Assembly: GCA_963851085.1 (NCBI GenBank)
Contig: CAWKNX010000019.1
Location: forward strand, 190,569 to 254,568
Direction: 5' to 3'
DNA length: 64,000 nt
DNA from: DATFVJ01 sp963851085
GTDB taxonomy: Bacteria; Actinomycetota; Actinomycetes; Streptosporangiales; Streptosporangiaceae
Positions 1 to 8,342 of this stretch are shown one piece after another. The position numbers and the translations under genes were made by a program. The notes beneath the pieces were generated by a model. That model was given only the letters and a program-made list of their open reading frames with translations, was not told where the DNA came from and did not search any database. The first letter of the stretch is position 1. Every line of letters begins with the position of its first letter.

Positions 1-2
1 CG

Positions 3-974
3 ACGCTGGATCTGCAGATCGCCGCCGGGCTGAACAAGCAGTTCCGGGCCGACGAGGCACTCGAGACCGCGCGACGGTGCGAGCATGCCTCACGCCGCTT
101 CCAGCTCGCCACGCTCCCGATGGCGCTGATCTTCCAGGCCACAGCTCACGCCATCCGCGGCGAAGCGCCCGACATGGAGGCCCGGATCGCAGAAGCAATG
201 GCGCTGGGCCCCGGCGACCCTGACGTCACGGGCTGTGCGTGGGGACATTGCCGGGCGACTTTCAGCTTGCTGGACGAACAGCGGGAACTGGCTTACACAC
301 AGATGGAAACGGGCGCCGGGCTGCTGCTGGGTTCTCCGGCCGCGATCGCCCCGCCATTCCTCGGGCTGTGGCCGCTGCTCGGCGCCGCCCTCGGCCGTGA
401 CGCCGGCCAAGCGGCCGCTCGCGTCCGTGCGTCCCGCGCGACCCGGCACTGCGTCGTCGCGACCCTGCTCGGCTACGCAGACGCCATCCTCGCCGGACGC
501 GCGGGCCGCGGCGCAGACGCCGCAGCCGCGTTCGCCGCAGCCGATGAGCAGATGGGGCCGCTTGTCGCCTGGTACCGGCATTACGCCTGCCGCCTGGTAG
601 CCGAGGCGGCCCTCGCCGATGGCTGGGGTGAGCCGGTGGCCTGGCTCCGTGCAGCCTGCGCGTACTTCACCGCCCGCGGCGACGAGCGGGTGGCCGCGGC
701 CTGCCGCGGCCTGCTGCGAGGCGCAGGCGCCCCGGTGCCAAGGCACCACGCGGGAGACGCCGACCTGCAACCGAGCCTGCGCGCCCTCGGCGTCACAGCG
801 CGTGAGGCCGATGTTCTCAAGCTTGTCGCGCAAGGCATGTCGAACCGCGAGATCGCGGAGCGGATGTTCCTGTCCCCGCGAACCGTGGAGAAACACGTGG
901 CAAGCCTGCTCACCAAGACCGGTACGAGCCGCCGCACCCGGCTCGCCGGGTACTTCGCCGAACTGTCCGGGTAG
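3..974 (+). CDS. LuxR-family transcriptional regulator, C-terminal part (5' end outside window)
   Basis: The frame is open from the first bases of the window, so the gene begins upstream and only about 323 residues are visible. The last 60 residues form a GerE/LuxR helix-turn-helix: LGVTAREADVLKLVAQGMSN followed by REIAERMFLSPRTVEKHVAS. The alanine-rich helical stretch before it resembles the TPR-like region of large LAL/MalT-type regulators, but too little is present to show an N-terminal ATPase. The stop is followed by about 240 bp with no gene I recognise. Target genes cannot be read; the methyltransferase/hydrolase pair downstream on the same strand is only a positional candidate. Confidence 0.85.
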   Translation, partial: TLDLQIAAGLNKQFRADEALETARRCEHASRRFQLATLPMALIFQATAHAIRGEAPDMEARIAEAMALGPGDPDVTGCAWGHCRATFSLLDEQRELAYTQMETGAGLLLGSPAAIAPPFLGLWPLLGAALGRDAGQAAARVRASRATRHCVVATLLGYADAILAGRAGRGADAAAAFAAADEQMGPLVAWYRHYACRLVAEAALADGWGEPVAWLRAACAYFTARGDERVAAACRGLLRGAGAPVPRHHAGDADLQPSLRALGVTAREADVLKLVAQGMSNREIAERMFLSPRTVEKHVASLLTKTGTSRRTRLAGYFAELSG

Positions 975-1213
975 CCGCAGCCACGCGGGACCATTCGATC
1001 ATCCCGGATCTCCGGTCCGCGGCGCGGTGCCGCCCGCCCGGGCGCGGCTGGATGGGTATCCCGCCTGGCTAACTGGGTAGCCGCCACGCCCGCCGATCGG
1101 GTGATCGTCCCGATGCGCGCCTCAGCCCGGCGGGCCCAGGATGCGGGCAGAGGGGATCACACCCCGCCCCAGCCGGGACGATCACGTCCCGCACGCATCA
1201 GGGAGGCACCGCC

Positions 1214-2272
1214 ATGGCCGTCAACGACGAGAAGCTCAATGACTTCCTCGGCCAGTTCGTCTCAGATCTCGGCGCGACCGCCAACGCCGCAATGGTGGTG
1301 ATCGGCCACCGGCTCGGGCTCTACCAGGCCTTGGCCAGCCCGGAGCCGCTGACGTCCGGTGAACTCGCGCAGCGCACCGGCACCGCGCAGCGCTACGTGA
1401 GCGAATGGCTGGCGGCGCAGGCCGCCTCCGGCTACGTGAGTTACGATGCCGGGACCGGGCGGTTCACCCTCTCCGAGGAGCAGGCCTTCGCCCTCGCGGA
1501 TCCGCAGGGCCCGCTGTACCTGCCCGGCGCATTCGTTCTCGCGCTGGCGTCGCTGAAGGCCGAGCCCCGCATCACCGAGGCGTTCCGCACCGGGACCGGC
1601 CTGGCATGGCACCAGCAGGACACCGAGGTCTTCGACGGGTGCGAGCAGTTCTTCGCCCCCGGGTACCGGGCCAACCTGGTCCAGTCCTGGATCCCCGCCC
1701 TCGACGGCGTCGCGGCCAGGCTGCGTGACGGCGCACAGGTAGCCGACATCGGCTGCGGCCACGGCGCCTCCACCCGGATCATGGCCGACGCCTACCCCGC
1801 GTCCCGGTTCGCCGGTTACGACTGCCACGAGCGGTCGATCGAACACGCCCGCAAAGCGGCCGCCGAGGCCGGGCTCGCCGACCGGGTCCGCTTCGAGGCC
1901 GCAACCGCGGCCGACTTCCCCGGATCCGGCTACGACCTCATCGCAACCTTCGACTGCTGGCACGACATGGGCGACCCGGTGGCGGCCGCCAGCCACATCC
2001 GCGACGCGCTGTCAGCAGAAGGCACCTGGCTCATCGTCGAACCCGCCGCAGGTGACCGGCTCGCCGATAATCTCAACCCGATCGGCCGGATCTACTACGC
2101 GTTCTCCACACTGCTGTGTGTGCCGAACGCGCTGGCCCAGCAGCCCACCGCGGTCCTCGGCAACCAGGCCGGGCCCGAACGACTGCGCGGCATCGCCACC
2201 GAAGCCGGCTTCACCCGCTTCCGTGAGGCCGCCCGGACCCCTTTCAACATCGTCTTCGAAGCGCGTCCATAG
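1214..2272 (+). CDS. SAM-dependent class I methyltransferase with N-terminal winged helix
   Basis: 352 residues. The N-terminal 90 residues look like the winged-helix dimerisation domain of O-methyltransferase-like proteins (RTGTAQRYVSEWLAAQAASG). The SAM-binding core follows, with motif I VADIGCGHGAS near residue 177 and a later FDCWHDMGDP segment. The architecture matches the Rv2258c-like family, whose substrates are mostly unknown. A GGGAGG ribosome site lies just before the ATG. The alpha/beta hydrolase that follows starts 10 bp after the stop, so the two are probably one operon acting on a small molecule; that pairing is inference. The codon use is ordinary for the window. Confidence 0.85.
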   Translation: MAVNDEKLNDFLGQFVSDLGATANAAMVVIGHRLGLYQALASPEPLTSGELAQRTGTAQRYVSEWLAAQAASGYVSYDAGTGRFTLSEEQAFALADPQGPLYLPGAFVLALASLKAEPRITEAFRTGTGLAWHQQDTEVFDGCEQFFAPGYRANLVQSWIPALDGVAARLRDGAQVADIGCGHGASTRIMADAYPASRFAGYDCHERSIEHARKAAAEAGLADRVRFEAATAADFPGSGYDLIATFDCWHDMGDPVAAASHIRDALSAEGTWLIVEPAAGDRLADNLNPIGRIYYAFSTLLCVPNALAQQPTAVLGNQAGPERLRGIATEAGFTRFREAARTPFNIVFEARP

Positions 2273-2282
2273 GAGCACGGCA

Positions 2283-2969
2283 ATGACCACCTACGCCCTT
2301 GTGCACGGTGCCTGGCACGGCGCATGGTGCTGGGACCACCTCGCGGCCGAACTGCACCGGCGAGGCCACCACACCGTTGCCGTGGACCTGCCCGATGGTG
2401 ACCCTGCCGCAGGCTGCGCCAGCTACGCCGAGACCGTCACCGCCGCGCTCGGCGGCGCCGGCCAGGATGTGGTGCTCGTCGGCCATTCCCTGGGTGGGCT
2501 CACCATCCCCCTGGTCGCAGCCGCCCGCCGGGTCCGGCGCCTGGTCTTCCTGTCCGCGTTACTGCCGCAGCCCGGGCGCAGTCTCGACGACCAGGTCGCA
2601 GCAGACCCTTCCATGATCTGCCCGGGTCTCGGCGACGGGCAGCGGGCCAATCCCGACGGCTCGACGTGCTGGGAACCCGCCAGCGCCGTCACCGTCCTTT
2701 ACCCCGATTGCGAACCCGGCCTGGCCAGCTGGGCCGCCAGCCGCCTCCGGCCGCAGTACTGGGCACCCGCACGGGAAACCACCCCGCTGGCCGCGTGGCC
2801 GGAAGTGGACTGCCAGTACATCCTGTGCACCGACGATCGCGTCATCTGCCCACACTGGTCCCGGCGGGCCGCTCGTGAGCGGCTTGGCATCACCGCCACC
2901 GAGCTGCCCGGCGGTCACACCCCCTTCCTCGCCCGGCCCGCCGAGCTAGCCGACGCACTGGGCGCATGA
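2283..2969 (+). CDS. Alpha/beta hydrolase, esterase/hydroxynitrile lyase-like
   Basis: 228 residues. The start MTTYALVHGAWHGAWCW is typical of the plant MES/HNL-like and bacterial esterase branch of alpha/beta hydrolases. The nucleophile elbow VVLVGHSLGGLT lies near residue 65, and a late Asp (CTDDRVI) and His (GGHTPF) complete a plausible triad. The start at 2283 is chosen because GGAG precedes it and the homologous N-terminus begins there; the frame is also open further upstream inside the methyltransferase gene. It is co-directional with and 10 bp from that gene. A 13-bp sequence is triplicated across the stop codon. Confidence 0.85.
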   Translation: MTTYALVHGAWHGAWCWDHLAAELHRRGHHTVAVDLPDGDPAAGCASYAETVTAALGGAGQDVVLVGHSLGGLTIPLVAAARRVRRLVFLSALLPQPGRSLDDQVAADPSMICPGLGDGQRANPDGSTCWEPASAVTVLYPDCEPGLASWAASRLRPQYWAPARETTPLAAWPEVDCQYILCTDDRVICPHWSRRAARERLGITATELPGGHTPFLARPAELADALGA

Positions 2970-2996
2970 GCTGGGCGCATGAGCTGGGCGCATGAG
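2958..2996. repeat. Exact 13-bp tandem repeat, three copies
   Basis: CTGGGCGCATGAG occurs three times head to tail. The first copy contains the stop codon of the upstream hydrolase gene, so the extra copies lie just outside the coding sequence. Confidence 0.9.
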
Positions 2997-3043
2997 CGGC
3001 CGCCCCGTATCGTTGAGGCTGACGCAACCACGATGGCGGGAGC

Positions 3044-4165
3044 ATGGAGACGACGCACGAAGGAGCTTCCTGCTACGTCGTCTACTTCACCAAAGGCCTG
3101 GCCGACGTCGTGGTCTCCGAAATCAGGGCACTCGCGCCAGGGGTCACGGTCGGCGAGCCGGCCGACCGCTTCGCGGTGGTTGCCGCGGACGCACCCGATC
3201 AGGCCCGGCTGCGATCCGGCGGGCGGACGTTCGACGACATCCGGCTGCTCGTCGCGGGACCGTCCGCGGTCCCTGACGCGTCGAGCTTCGGCGAACTCTG
3301 CGCGCAGGCCGCGGACGCCACGAGAGCGTACCTGTCCGCGCGCGACCCGGCACGCGCGGACAGCAGACCGTGGTCGGTGACGATTTCCGCCCGCACGCCG
3401 GGCTGGCGCCGCCACCCGGGCTGGGATCCTTCCGGCCCGATCGCGGCCCGGCTCGGCGGCGCGGATCCGCACGCCCGGTCCCGCGCGCCGGTCGATCTGC
3501 GCATCCAGGCCGACGGTGAGCAAGCGCATATCTCGCTCAATCTGACCGCACGGCCGCACGGCAAGCGTGAGCCCGGGCCTGTTCGCCGCGGAGCTCTGCG
3601 GCCCAGCGTGGCCGCGTCGCTCGTCCGCCTCGCGCTCCACGCCGCGGACCCGGCGGCCGCCGGGCGCGGCCTGTACGATCCGTGCTGCGGCACCGGGACG
3701 ATCCCGGCCGAAGCCGTCCGGCTGTCGTTGCCGGTCTACGCCTCCGACGTCGATCCGGAAGCCGTGGCCACCACCGCGCAGCGACTGGCCACCCTGGCCG
3801 GGCAGCCGGTGCGCGTGTTCCAGCACGACCTGCTGCGCGGGACCCCCCGCGACATGGCGGCCAGGATCCTGGCCAGCAACTTGCCGTGGGGCAAGCAGGT
3901 GCGGCTGCCCAGACGGGGCGAGCTGTTCGACGCGGTCGCGGTGCTGACCGCCCGTGGGCTGGCCGGGGGCGGGGCCAGCGCCCTGTTGACCACGTCAGAA
4001 GAACAGCTCGTGGCCCGCATCAGGCGGCAGGCGCCGACTGCGCGGATTACCACCCGCCGGATCGGCCTGCTCGGCCAGACACCGGCCGTGGTCGTGGCCA
4101 GCCCGGCTTTTCATGATCGCGGTACTTTCTTGGACGTATGCGCGGCAAGGTTACCGCGATCATGA
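3044..4165 (+). CDS. THUMP-type RNA methyltransferase (Trm14/RlmL-like)
   Basis: 373 residues. An N-terminal THUMP-like region (CYVVYFTKGLADVVVSEIRA) is followed by a Rossmann methyltransferase. Motif I reads LYDPCCGTGTIPAEA near residue 210, and the catalytic N-L/P-P-W type motif reads SNLPWGKQ near residue 278. This arrangement is known for enzymes making N2-methylguanosine in tRNA or rRNA; which RNA cannot be told here. The ATG at 3044 follows GGGAG. The last codons overlap the left arm of a long inverted repeat, so the 3' end may double as a transcription terminator. Confidence 0.75.
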   Translation: METTHEGASCYVVYFTKGLADVVVSEIRALAPGVTVGEPADRFAVVAADAPDQARLRSGGRTFDDIRLLVAGPSAVPDASSFGELCAQAADATRAYLSARDPARADSRPWSVTISARTPGWRRHPGWDPSGPIAARLGGADPHARSRAPVDLRIQADGEQAHISLNLTARPHGKREPGPVRRGALRPSVAASLVRLALHAADPAAAGRGLYDPCCGTGTIPAEAVRLSLPVYASDVDPEAVATTAQRLATLAGQPVRVFQHDLLRGTPRDMAARILASNLPWGKQVRLPRRGELFDAVAVLTARGLAGGGASALLTTSEEQLVARIRRQAPTARITTRRIGLLGQTPAVVVASPAFHDRGTFLDVCAARLPRS

Positions 4166-4167
4166 AA
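4109..4167. repeat. Perfect 16-bp inverted repeat over the end of the RNA methyltransferase gene
   Basis: TTTCATGATCGCGGTA at 4109-4124 is repeated as its exact reverse complement at 4152-4167, with 27 bp between. The stop codon at 4163-4165 lies in the right arm. It may act as a terminator between this gene and the convergent modC, but the loop is long. Confidence 0.8.
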
Positions 4168-4266
4168 GGGCGCCGCGGTCGGGCGGCTGGGCTTCCGTCG
4201 TACACCGGATTACCGTGCCGGAGAATCAAGCGCACGGTGTCGCACGGACACGCCGACGGATGCCGG

Positions 4267-5385
4267 TCACCGCTGCGGAGCGCCGTGGTCACGGGTGTAG
4301 ACCTCGAGGTCGGTGGCTTTGACGGTGAGCCATACCTGGCTGCCCGGCCCCAGTGACAGGTCTGCTACCGCTGCGGGTGTGACGTCGACCAGGGCGGGTG
4401 GCTGTCCTGCCAGGTCGAGCCGCACCCGGTCGGCGAGCAGCGTCAGGCCCGCGACGCGTGCCTGCCAGGTGTTGCGGGCGCTGCTCGCGTTCGGTGGCTC
4501 GCTGCTGACGACGACCGCGGACGGGCGGACGGCAACGAGCACGTCGCCGTGCTGGCCGTGGTCGGGGACGACGAACCTCCCGCCCGCCGCCAGGGCCACC
4601 GCGGAACCGTCGGCGCGGCCGGCGTACAGGTTGAGCCCGACGAGCTTGGCCACGTATTCGGTCGCGGGCTGGCGGGCGACGCGGGCAGGTGTGCCTTCCT
4701 GGACGATCCGGCCCTCTTCGAGGACGAGCAGCCGGTCGGCGAGCACGAGCGCTTCGAGCGGGTCGTGCGTGACCAGCAGGCACGGCCCGGTGAAGTCGGC
4801 CAGGTGCCGCCTCAGTTCGGTCTGCACGTCCAGGCGGGTCCGCGCGTCCAGAGCTGACAGAGGCTCGTCGAGGAGCAGCAGCGCGGGTTCGCCGGCCAGG
4901 GCACGGGCCAGCGCCACCCGCTGCGCCTGCCCGCCGGACAGTCCGGCGGGCTTGCGGGCGGCGAGGCCGGTGAGGCCGAGCCGGTCGAGCCAGTAATAGG
5001 CGGCCGACCTGGCCGCCCCCTTGCCGAGGCCGCGGGCGCGGGGTGAGAAGGCGACGTTGTCCGCGACGCTCAGGTGCGGGAACAGCCGGTAGTCCTGGAA
5101 CACGAAGCCGACCGGCCGCCCCGCGGCCTCGACAAAGGCCCCGGTGCCCGCGTCGTCGATGACCTGCCCGGCGAGCACGATGCGGCCTGCTGCGACAGGG
5201 ATCAGCCCGGCCAGCGCGCTGAGCAGGGTGGACTTCCCGGCCCCGTTCGGCCCAAGCACGCCGAGCACCTGACCGGGCGCCGCGGTGAGGGCGGCCCTGA
5301 GGGTGAAGGCGCCGCGCCTGACCTCGGCGTCGACGACGAGCCCGCCGCGGCCGTCGTGGGTCCGGGGGCCGGGCGGCTGGGTCAT
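4267..5385 (-). CDS. modC: Molybdate ABC transporter ATP-binding protein ModC
   Basis: 372 residues from the ATG at 5385. It has Walker A GPNGAGKST, Q-loop VFQDYRLFPHLS, signature LSGGQAQRVALARAL, Walker B LLLLDEPLSALDA and switch LLVTHD. A C-terminal extension with a TOBE-type region (LTVKATDLEVY) is the usual molybdate-sensing addition of ModC. The frame is open upstream to 5595, but the chosen start overlaps the modB stop by four bases (ATGA), implying translational coupling. It is the last gene of the locus molbindin, regulator, modA, modB, modC. It energises import of molybdate. Confidence 0.9.
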   Translation of the reverse strand: MTQPPGPRTHDGRGGLVVDAEVRRGAFTLRAALTAAPGQVLGVLGPNGAGKSTLLSALAGLIPVAAGRIVLAGQVIDDAGTGAFVEAAGRPVGFVFQDYRLFPHLSVADNVAFSPRARGLGKGAARSAAYYWLDRLGLTGLAARKPAGLSGGQAQRVALARALAGEPALLLLDEPLSALDARTRLDVQTELRRHLADFTGPCLLVTHDPLEALVLADRLLVLEEGRIVQEGTPARVARQPATEYVAKLVGLNLYAGRADGSAVALAAGGRFVVPDHGQHGDVLVAVRPSAVVVSSEPPNASSARNTWQARVAGLTLLADRVRLDLAGQPPALVDVTPAAVADLSLGPGSQVWLTVKATDLEVYTRDHGAPQR

Positions 5386-6176
5386 GGCGCTACGCCGCCG
5401 CGCAGCCAGCGGTCCCGCAGGGAGACCAGCACGATGACGGAGACAAGCAGCAGGACCAGGCTGAGCGCGATCGCCGCGTCGGGATCGTTCTCCAGCGCGT
5501 AGTACACGGCGACGGGCATGGTCTCGGTGCGCCCGGGGAAGCTGCCCGCGAAGGTGATCGTCGCACCGAACTCGCCCAGGGCCCGCGCCCAGCACAGGAC
5601 GGCGCCCGCGCCAAGTGAGGGGGCGATCAGCGGCACGGTGACGCGGCGGAACACGGTCATCCGCGTCGCGCCCAGCGTGGCCGCCGCCTCCTCGAAGCCC
5701 TGATCGGCCGAGCGCAGCGCCCCTTCGACGGTGATGACGAGGAACGGCATCGCCACGAAGGTCTCGGCCATGATCACCGCAAGGGGCGTGAACGGGATCG
5801 TCAGCCCGAACCAGGAGTCCAGGTACCTGCCGACCAGCCCGTCACGGCCAAACGCCAGCAGCAGCGCGACCCCGCCGACCACCGGCGGCAGCACCAGCGG
5901 CAGCGTCACAAGCGCGCGGAGCAGCCGTTGGCCGGGGAAACCAGCCCGGGCCAGTATCCACGCCAGCGGCACCCCGATGACCATTGAGATCACCGTGGCC
6001 GCCGACGCCGTCCACAGCGACAGCGTGAGGGCCTGGGTCGCGTCCGAGCCGCTCAGGACCGAGCCGAGCCTGCCCCAGGGGGCTCGGACGATCAGCCCGA
6101 TCAGGGGCAGCACCAGGAAGGCGACCGCGACAAGCGCCGGCGCCGAGCAACGGCGCGGGCACCGACCTCGGGCCAC
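5382..6176 (-). CDS. modB: Molybdate ABC transporter permease ModB (N-terminus probably frameshifted)
   Basis: 264 residues from a GTG at 6176, with several membrane segments and the permease EAA loop region (FEEAAATLGATRMTVFRRVT). It forms the membrane channel for molybdate with ModC. The first dozen residues in this frame are unlike a permease. A different frame from a GTG at 6261 gives a more natural leader that would join this frame near 6135 if one base were added. I therefore think the gene originally began at 6261, 24 bp after modA, and that a one-base deletion or assembly error lies near 6135. Confidence 0.85.
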   Translation of the reverse strand: MARGRCPRRCSAPALVAVAFLVLPLIGLIVRAPWGRLGSVLSGSDATQALTLSLWTASAATVISMVIGVPLAWILARAGFPGQRLLRALVTLPLVLPPVVGGVALLLAFGRDGLVGRYLDSWFGLTIPFTPLAVIMAETFVAMPFLVITVEGALRSADQGFEEAAATLGATRMTVFRRVTVPLIAPSLGAGAVLCWARALGEFGATITFAGSFPGRTETMPVAVYYALENDPDAAIALSLVLLLVSVIVLVSLRDRWLRGGVAP

Positions 6177-6284
6177 CGCCCCTGGCGGCGCGGCGGGCTC
6201 GTTCGGTGGCCGTCAGCCGCGACGGCCTGGCGACAGTGCCCACGGTGTCAGCCGTGGGCACGGTGTGGCCGCCCCGATCTGCCG

Positions 6285-7088
6285 TCAGGGCTTCTCGAAG
6301 CCGTCGGCAGCCAGCACGGCCAGGCCCGCGGGAGAGTCGACGTAGGCGGCGAAGGCCTGCGCGGTGGCGGCGTTGCCGCTCTTGCTGATCGGGGCGATCG
6401 GGTAGGCGGTCGAGGCGTTGAGGTTCGCCGGGATCACGACACCCTTGACCTTGGCGCCCGCGGCCCGCACGTCGGTCACGTAGACCACGCCCGCGTCGAC
6501 CGCGTCGAGTTCGACCTTGCTCAGGACCGACTTGACGTCAGGTTCGAGCGTGACGGGCTCGACGGTGACCTTGGCGTTGGCGAACACCTTCGCGGCGGTC
6601 GACCCGCACGGCACCTGCGGCTGGCACAGCGCGACCTTGACCGACGACTTCGCCAGGTCGGCGACCGACGTGACACCGGCGGGGTTGGCCGGGGGCACGG
6701 CGATCTCCATCACGTTGTTGGCGAACGTGACCGGATTGGACGCGTCGCCCGCGGTGACCACCTGCTGCATGTTCTTGGGGCTCGCCGACGCGAACACGTC
6801 GGCCGGCGCGCCGTTGATGATCTGGGTGGCCAGGGCGGAGCTCGCACCGAAGCTGAACGTCACCTTCACCCCCGGATGGGCGGCCTCGAACTGCTTTCCG
6901 AGCGTGGTGAAGGCCTCTTGCAGCGACGCCGCGGCGAACACGGTGATCGATTCCGACAGCGAGGCGGAACTGCTCGCACTCGCTGACGAAGACGGGCTGC
7001 TGGAACTGCCGCCTGACCCGCAGCCAGCCACGGCGAACGCGGTGATCCCGAGCCCGGCGGCGATAAGGGTGAGCGCGGAACGGCGCAT
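6285..7088 (-). CDS. modA: Molybdate-binding lipoprotein ModA
   Basis: 267 residues from the ATG at 7088. A lipoprotein signal peptide ends at FAVAGCGSG, giving a lipidated Cys at residue 23. A Ser-rich linker follows, then a periplasmic-binding fold with the ModA hallmark ITVFAAASLQEAFTTLG, later FASASPKNMQ, and DAGVVYVTDV near the end. It captures molybdate or tungstate outside the membrane for ModBC. It sits 58 bp after the TOBE regulator and just before modB, all on the minus strand. Confidence 0.92.
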   Translation of the reverse strand: MRRSALTLIAAGLGITAFAVAGCGSGGSSSSPSSSASASSSASLSESITVFAAASLQEAFTTLGKQFEAAHPGVKVTFSFGASSALATQIINGAPADVFASASPKNMQQVVTAGDASNPVTFANNVMEIAVPPANPAGVTSVADLAKSSVKVALCQPQVPCGSTAAKVFANAKVTVEPVTLEPDVKSVLSKVELDAVDAGVVYVTDVRAAGAKVKGVVIPANLNASTAYPIAPISKSGNAATAQAFAAYVDSPAGLAVLAADGFEKP

Positions 7089-7146
7089 TGTGACTCCTAG
7101 GTTGAGTCTGCCCGGCAGGCAGATCTTGGGGGCCGCTGGGACTGTG

Positions 7147-7605
7147 CTAGCCGGGGGCGGACGACCCCCCGGGACCCCCACGCAGACCCGCTGGTGAGTC
7201 CCGCCGCGGAATCTCGACGGCCACGTTCGTCGCCTTGACAGCGGCGACCGCGAGCACGCCAGGCTCCAGGCCGAGTTCGTCGGCGGCCTCGCGGCTGAGC
7301 AGCGAAACAAACCTGTGCGGCCCCGCCTGAATCTCCACCTGGGCCATCACGGTGTCGCGCACCACCCGGGTGACCAGGCCGCAGAACCGGTTGCGCATCG
7401 ACTGGGCGGATACCTCGCCGCCATCCGCAGGACCGGCCGACTCGGCGCGCTCCTGGGCGAACCTGGCCAGCGCCACGCCGTCCACGGCCAGCCGGCCGGA
7501 CGGGTCCGTGGTCTGCTCGATCCGGCCCCCGTCGGCCCAGCGGCGCACGGTGTCGTAGCTGACCCCGAGCAGGTCCGCGGCTTCCTTGATCCGGAATGTC
7601 GGCAT
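7147..7605 (-). CDS. Helix-turn-helix protein with molybdate-binding TOBE domain
   Basis: 152 residues. The N-terminus (FRIKEAADLLGVSYDTVRRW) is an excisionase/MerR-like DNA-binding helix-turn-helix. The C-terminal half (residues about 70-138) is a Mop/TOBE domain that binds molybdate oxyanion. Proteins of this build usually regulate molybdate uptake or molybdoenzyme genes. It lies between the standalone molbindin and modA on the same strand, so it is the likely local regulator, with molybdate as ligand. That role is inferred from domain content and position. Confidence 0.82.
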   Translation of the reverse strand: MPTFRIKEAADLLGVSYDTVRRWADGGRIEQTTDPSGRLAVDGVALARFAQERAESAGPADGGEVSAQSMRNRFCGLVTRVVRDTVMAQVEIQAGPHRFVSLLSREAADELGLEPGVLAVAAVKATNVAVEIPRRDSPAGLRGGPGGSSAPG

Positions 7606-7782
7606 CCTGCGACTTTAACGCAAATGCGGCCACAGAGAGACCACGGGTGGCGCATCCGCCTCAGTTATGCCTCGCGCGGGACGCATCTGTGCCCTGCCGT
7701 TTCCCCCGCTGGCCCGTGGCGAGCTTGGCGACAGGAGGCCGGGCGGCACCGCCAGTTTGGCCGATCTTCGATTTGGCCCCGG

Positions 7783-7992
7783 TCAGTCGCCGGTCGCCAG
7801 GATCACGTCTGACGCCTTGATCACGGCGGTGACCTCGCTGCCCTCGGCCAGGCCGAGCTGGTGGACGGCTTCGACGGTGATCGAGGCCACCAGACGCACC
7901 CCGCCCGCGTCCAGTTCGACGTTGGCGATGGCTTCCCCGGCGTTGATGCCGGTGACCCGGGCCGGGATCTGGTTCCGCGCGCTCAGCGGCAT
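7783..7992 (-). CDS. Molbindin (single TOBE/Mop domain)
   Basis: 69 residues forming one Mop domain (MPLSARNQIPARVTGINAGE, ending AVIKASDVILATGD). Such proteins oligomerise and buffer cytoplasmic molybdate. It heads the molybdate locus on the minus strand, about 180 bp before the regulator. That gap has no gene and may carry a promoter for regulator, modA, modB and modC. Confidence 0.85.
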   Translation of the reverse strand: MPLSARNQIPARVTGINAGEAIANVELDAGGVRLVASITVEAVHQLGLAEGSEVTAVIKASDVILATGD

Positions 7993-8094
7993 GACTCGGA
8001 CTCCCCAATGCGATCGGCGGTGCTGCGGATCCTCACGCTAGCCCCCCCGGCCGCCCGCAGGGCCGCACCCGTCATCCGCGCGGCGTGCCACCCC

Positions 8095-8262
8095 CGCGGT
8101 GGTGGCGCGGAAGGTGCGTGAGCGGGCCAGGATCGTGGCATCGGCGATGCTCGAGGCGGCGGCCGACGACCTGGAATGGACCGGCGGGTGCCGCTCACCC
8201 CGGCCAACGTGTGGTCCGCCATCCAGGGCCGCTCGCTCCGCACCGACTTGGCGATCACTTGA
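8095..8262 (+). pseudogene. Remnant of CO dehydrogenase/xanthine dehydrogenase-like large subunit
   Basis: Two short coding-like pieces lie side by side in different frames. The first (to about 8189) reads VARKVRERARIVASAMLEAA then DDLEWTGG, typical of the large molybdenum subunit of CoxL-like enzymes. The second (8188-8262) reads VPLTPANVWSAIQG and runs to a stop, like the family C-terminus. Most of the gene, including cofactor-binding parts, is missing, so an internal deletion has joined two bits. It lies next to the molybdate importer, which would have supplied such an enzyme. Family assignment is from recalled motifs. Confidence 0.5.
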
Positions 8263-8342
8263 GCTGGTTGGCCTTGGCGGCCCGGCAGCGGCCTGGACCC
8301 CCCCCCCGACGCCGGGGCCGCCGGGTACCGCAGAATGTGTAT

